From NCBI GenBank assembly GCA_029531795.1, contig JAPEIS010000014.1, forward strand, positions 868,001-932,000: 64,000 nt of DNA. Reading direction: 5' to 3'. Shown here piece after piece: positions 61,382-64,000 of the stretch. Numbering within the stretch: position 1 is the stretch's first letter; the number at the start of each line of letters is the position of its first letter. The notes beneath the pieces were generated by a model. It saw only the letters and a list, made by a program, of their open reading frames with translations, was not told the origin of the DNA and made no database searches. A program made the position numbers and the translations under genes. The DNA is from Sclerotinia nivalis (taxonomy: Eukaryota; Ascomycota; Leotiomycetes; Helotiales; Sclerotiniaceae).

Positions 61382-63640
61382 ATGGCACATGACGCATCTT
61401 TACAACAGCAGCTCGCGGAGGCAAGGGCTGAGGTAGCAAAAGAACGACAACTCCGTGAGGCAGCTGAGGCAAATGCAAAACAATATGAATTGAAAAACCT
61501 TATCGAGTATCTCAGAGCTTGTCATGATCTCTCATCTTCTATTCAAATCATCAAGGACAAGACTCAAACAACACAGGGCGATACCACGAAGCCCTCCGGT
61601 CGGCCATTTCCGCAGCGTATTGTTCCATGGGACGACTTTCCAAAGCTACAAGAGGACATCTGGGAGAAACTTTCATCTAGTGCCCACTTCCATTCGAAGC
61701 GCATTTTTCCATCTTCTCATCAACTAGATCTTGTTCGGAGCTTCCTCGATCCAATCAGTTCGGAGACTGGTCTTCGGCACTTTGCTCGCGATACGGTTGA
61801 AAATCCAGTTCGCACCTTGATCCAAGAGGTATACAAAGATGTGCAGTTGCGGGAGCAGCTTCAGCTCCGTGGGACAATGATGTTTGAAAGCCATACAAAT
61901 CTAGGGGAGGACAGCAAAGGATCGATAGAGGAGTCAATGGAAAGCCTTTCCATAACTCAAGCGGCTATACCAAAGAACGGGAGGAGGAAAGCAAAAAAAG
62001 CCGCACCAGAAAAAAGGCGAGCTGCGAAAAAAAGAGCAGGCATCGCAGATCAATTCTGCATATACGAACAGGCAGATACCAAAAAAACTCCAATTGTATC
62101 GATTGAATACAAAGCACCGCACAAGTTTCCTTTGGAAGCTATCACAGCCGGACTTAAAGGGGAGATCCGACCAGCAGAGGAAGTGATTAACAAGGAAAGC
62201 GATGGTTTCGGCTTCGCAAGTAAATACTTAGTCGTTGCTGTGATTACTCAATTGTTCTCGTACATGATTGATAAGTGTATTCGGTATGGATATGTCTTTG
62301 TTGGAGATGCCACAATTTTTCTCTACATTTCAGATGACCCTTCTACAGTCTATTACCATCTTTCTGTTCCCGCACAGGATTTCCAAGAAGATGATGAGAA
62401 TAGGCTGCATCGGACAACTGTTGCTCAGATTTTTGCCTTTACCCTAGGCTCACTGGCTGCTGAGGCGCCTGGGCAGGCATGGAATGATGCAGCTGCAGCT
62501 TTGGAGACGTGGGATATCGAACACATTAATATTCTAGACAAAATTCCTATGACGGAACGGAAAAAACAGCGCGATTCTCCGGCATTTCGCGCCGTCAGAT
62601 GGAAAAACTTTGGCCGTTCGCCAATTCGAACACGATCTGGACGCCAGACGTGCAGACTTCCCGAGATTGATCGTATGCGCGATGAAGGTGACCAAAGTGA
62701 TGAAGGTGATGATGGTACTCCGCCTACTCCAACTCCTAGCCAGACTCTTCAGACCAAAGGCCAGCACCAACCAGCCTCTACAGCGATGAGCAGCTCAAGC
62801 AAAACGGGTGCAAGTAATGAGAATGCAGAAGGGGTGGAATCAAAACCACGAATCGAGGATAGGCCGTATTGCACGCATCAATGTTTGCTCGGTTTGGCAT
62901 ATGGCGGCAGTATGGACCAGCAATGTCCTAACTTCAGAGATCATAAGAAGAAGCATATAAGCCGAGCCAGATTCCTCCGGCTTATCCGGGACCAGCTTGC
63001 TACTGATCGGGGAAGCGATGCAGACTGCAAAGCACTTTACATCAAAGGGTCAAGAGGGGCAATGTTCAAGGTTAGGCTATCCTCTCATGGGTATACCCTG
63101 GTTGCGAAAGGGATGCAAGAATACGATCGAGACCACCTTCTCCAGGAGAGCAAAGTATATGAACGACTCCGTCCTATGCAAGGTTGTCAGGTTCCTGTCT
63201 GCTTAGGCATAGTCGAGCCTAAGCTCCCGTATTACTACGACTGTGGTATCTATGTTACTCTGCTCTTCCTCAGCTGGGCAGGTCAGCCGATTTTTGATTA
63301 TCTCACCCCCAACAACGAGGTACAAATCGTCGAACAGGCGACTTCGGCTCTCAAAGCGATGCATCGACTAGAGGTGCTTCATACGGACGCCGAGCTGCGA
63401 AACATGGTATGGGACGAGCAGCGTAAAACCCTTATGCTTATTGATTTTGAGCGAGCGAAGATTCGAACAAGATTGCCCTTGGGCACTCTCACACTGAACC
63501 GGAAAAGGGACCAGCAAGGAAAGATGAAGAACACAGCAAACGATGATTTCGCCAGGGAGATAAGGATCGCGACAGGATTTATTCGATACAACATACAAGA
63601 TACCCTCCTCCGTCGAACATTGGCCGTTGGACGGGGTTAA
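61382..63640 (+). CDS. Fungal nuclease-like / kinase-like fusion protein
   Basis: Single frame of 752 residues, no introns. Residues 1-45 form a coiled coil (LQQQLAEARAEVAKERQLRE). A conserved block follows (IEYLRACHDL, WDDFPKLQEDIW). A nuclease-like region carries a basic stretch and IVSIEYKAPHK near 240, where E-x-K resembles the PD-(D/E)XK core. VTQLFSYMIDKCIRYGYVF and YYHLSVPAQD are typical of this widespread fungal family. A YCTHQCLLGL...CPNF...H segment near 495-520 may bind zinc. The C-terminus is kinase-like: IKGSRGAMFKVRL as glycine loop, VAKG, HTDAELRNMVW with an HxD...N catalytic loop near 666, and LIDFERA as DFG equivalent. Role unknown; related fusions are proposed for conflict or effector functions. 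Confidence 0.85.
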   Translation: MAHDASLQQQLAEARAEVAKERQLREAAEANAKQYELKNLIEYLRACHDLSSSIQIIKDKTQTTQGDTTKPSGRPFPQRIVPWDDFPKLQEDIWEKLSSSAHFHSKRIFPSSHQLDLVRSFLDPISSETGLRHFARDTVENPVRTLIQEVYKDVQLREQLQLRGTMMFESHTNLGEDSKGSIEESMESLSITQAAIPKNGRRKAKKAAPEKRRAAKKRAGIADQFCIYEQADTKKTPIVSIEYKAPHKFPLEAITAGLKGEIRPAEEVINKESDGFGFASKYLVVAVITQLFSYMIDKCIRYGYVFVGDATIFLYISDDPSTVYYHLSVPAQDFQEDDENRLHRTTVAQIFAFTLGSLAAEAPGQAWNDAAAALETWDIEHINILDKIPMTERKKQRDSPAFRAVRWKNFGRSPIRTRSGRQTCRLPEIDRMRDEGDQSDEGDDGTPPTPTPSQTLQTKGQHQPASTAMSSSSKTGASNENAEGVESKPRIEDRPYCTHQCLLGLAYGGSMDQQCPNFRDHKKKHISRARFLRLIRDQLATDRGSDADCKALYIKGSRGAMFKVRLSSHGYTLVAKGMQEYDRDHLLQESKVYERLRPMQGCQVPVCLGIVEPKLPYYYDCGIYVTLLFLSWAGQPIFDYLTPNNEVQIVEQATSALKAMHRLEVLHTDAELRNMVWDEQRKTLMLIDFERAKIRTRLPLGTLTLNRKRDQQGKMKNTANDDFAREIRIATGFIRYNIQDTLLRRTLAVGRG

Positions 63641-64000
63641 CCATAATGAAACAAGGCTCAGCTTCAATAACAACCAAATCGATTCTGCTACTAGGGGTCT
63701 TGGATTGATATCTTCTTGGGAGCAAGTTCACTAGTAGCGTATAACATAGTTGCTACAAGTTCTTTTAATGTAATTCCTATTTAAGGCAATTGAAGACTTA
63801 CCACTTGTTCTTTATAAGGTGGCTATAATTCAGTAATGGAACCATAAGTGACATAAAACCCTGTCTTGCGGATTCGTAGAATTAATGCCCCATCGATCTC
63901 ACCAAATTCCGATATTTTGTTTGCTTCGTAGAGCAAGGTATTTTCCCATCGGTTCAACCACCTTTCGCTTTCTTCGTTTAGTTTTCTCGATCATATATAA
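63641..64000. other. Right-edge region without a supported gene
   Basis: 360 bp; no coding sequence or notable repeat seen. Confidence 0.4.

Overview
The window looks like nuclear DNA of a filamentous ascomycete, most likely a leotiomycete of the Botrytis/Sclerotinia type. Spliceosomal introns of 46-60 nt with branch sites such as CTAAC are common, gene density is moderate, and the housekeeping proteins (eS8, cytosolic LeuRS, frataxin, Dph3, AP-3 sigma, Cex1, Cce1) have fungal forms. Taxonomy is inferred from style and protein resemblance, not from a search. I found no bacterial features, rRNA, tRNA or CRISPR array. Most genes are split by introns, so I rebuilt exon structures by checking splice sites, reading phase and family consensus together.

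Layout. 1-350: N-terminal end of a protein that runs off the left edge. 2.9-5.0 kb: a DUF3237-type protein and a BLOC1S1-like protein. 5.0-12.4 kb: gene-poor DNA carrying a dispersed motif (TTTTGTTGCATGTCT) and one small multi-pass membrane protein. 12.4-13.1 kb: ribosomal protein eS8. 13.4-21.4 kb: a decayed zone with gene remnants, including a broken NADPH-dependent FMN reductase. 21.4-23.1 kb: a Zn2Cys6 transcription factor. 24.0-31.3 kb: a compact housekeeping block (Dph3, frataxin, AP-3 sigma, a small predicted mitochondrial membrane protein, LeuRS). 32.9-34.5 kb: a secreted Ser/Thr-rich wall protein. 36.1-37.1 kb: a histidine phosphatase ending in a PCNA-box-like motif. 37.36-39.2 kb: a complete but disabled Fot1/pogo-type DNA transposon. 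41.5-45.1 kb: a large protein with three tandem Zn-cluster-like modules. 46.2-53.5 kb: glutathione reductase with a hexanucleotide repeat in its intron, the mitochondrial Holliday-junction resolvase, and the Cex1/SCYL1 pseudokinase. 54-63.6 kb: an accessory block with a nucleotidyltransferase-like gene, a HET-domain gene killed by one nonsense codon, two MITE-like inverted repeats, and a protein fusing a nuclease-like region to a kinase-like region.

Function. The core genes cover translation (eS8, LeuRS, Dph3, Cex1), mitochondrial iron-sulfur and DNA maintenance (frataxin, Cce1), redox balance (Glr1) and vesicle traffic (AP-3, BLOC-1, Cex1). They are arranged as divergent or convergent neighbours with short spacers, not as operons. 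The most promising accessory material is the right-hand 10 kb: three proteins of conflict, sensing or allorecognition style, in a repeat-rich setting.
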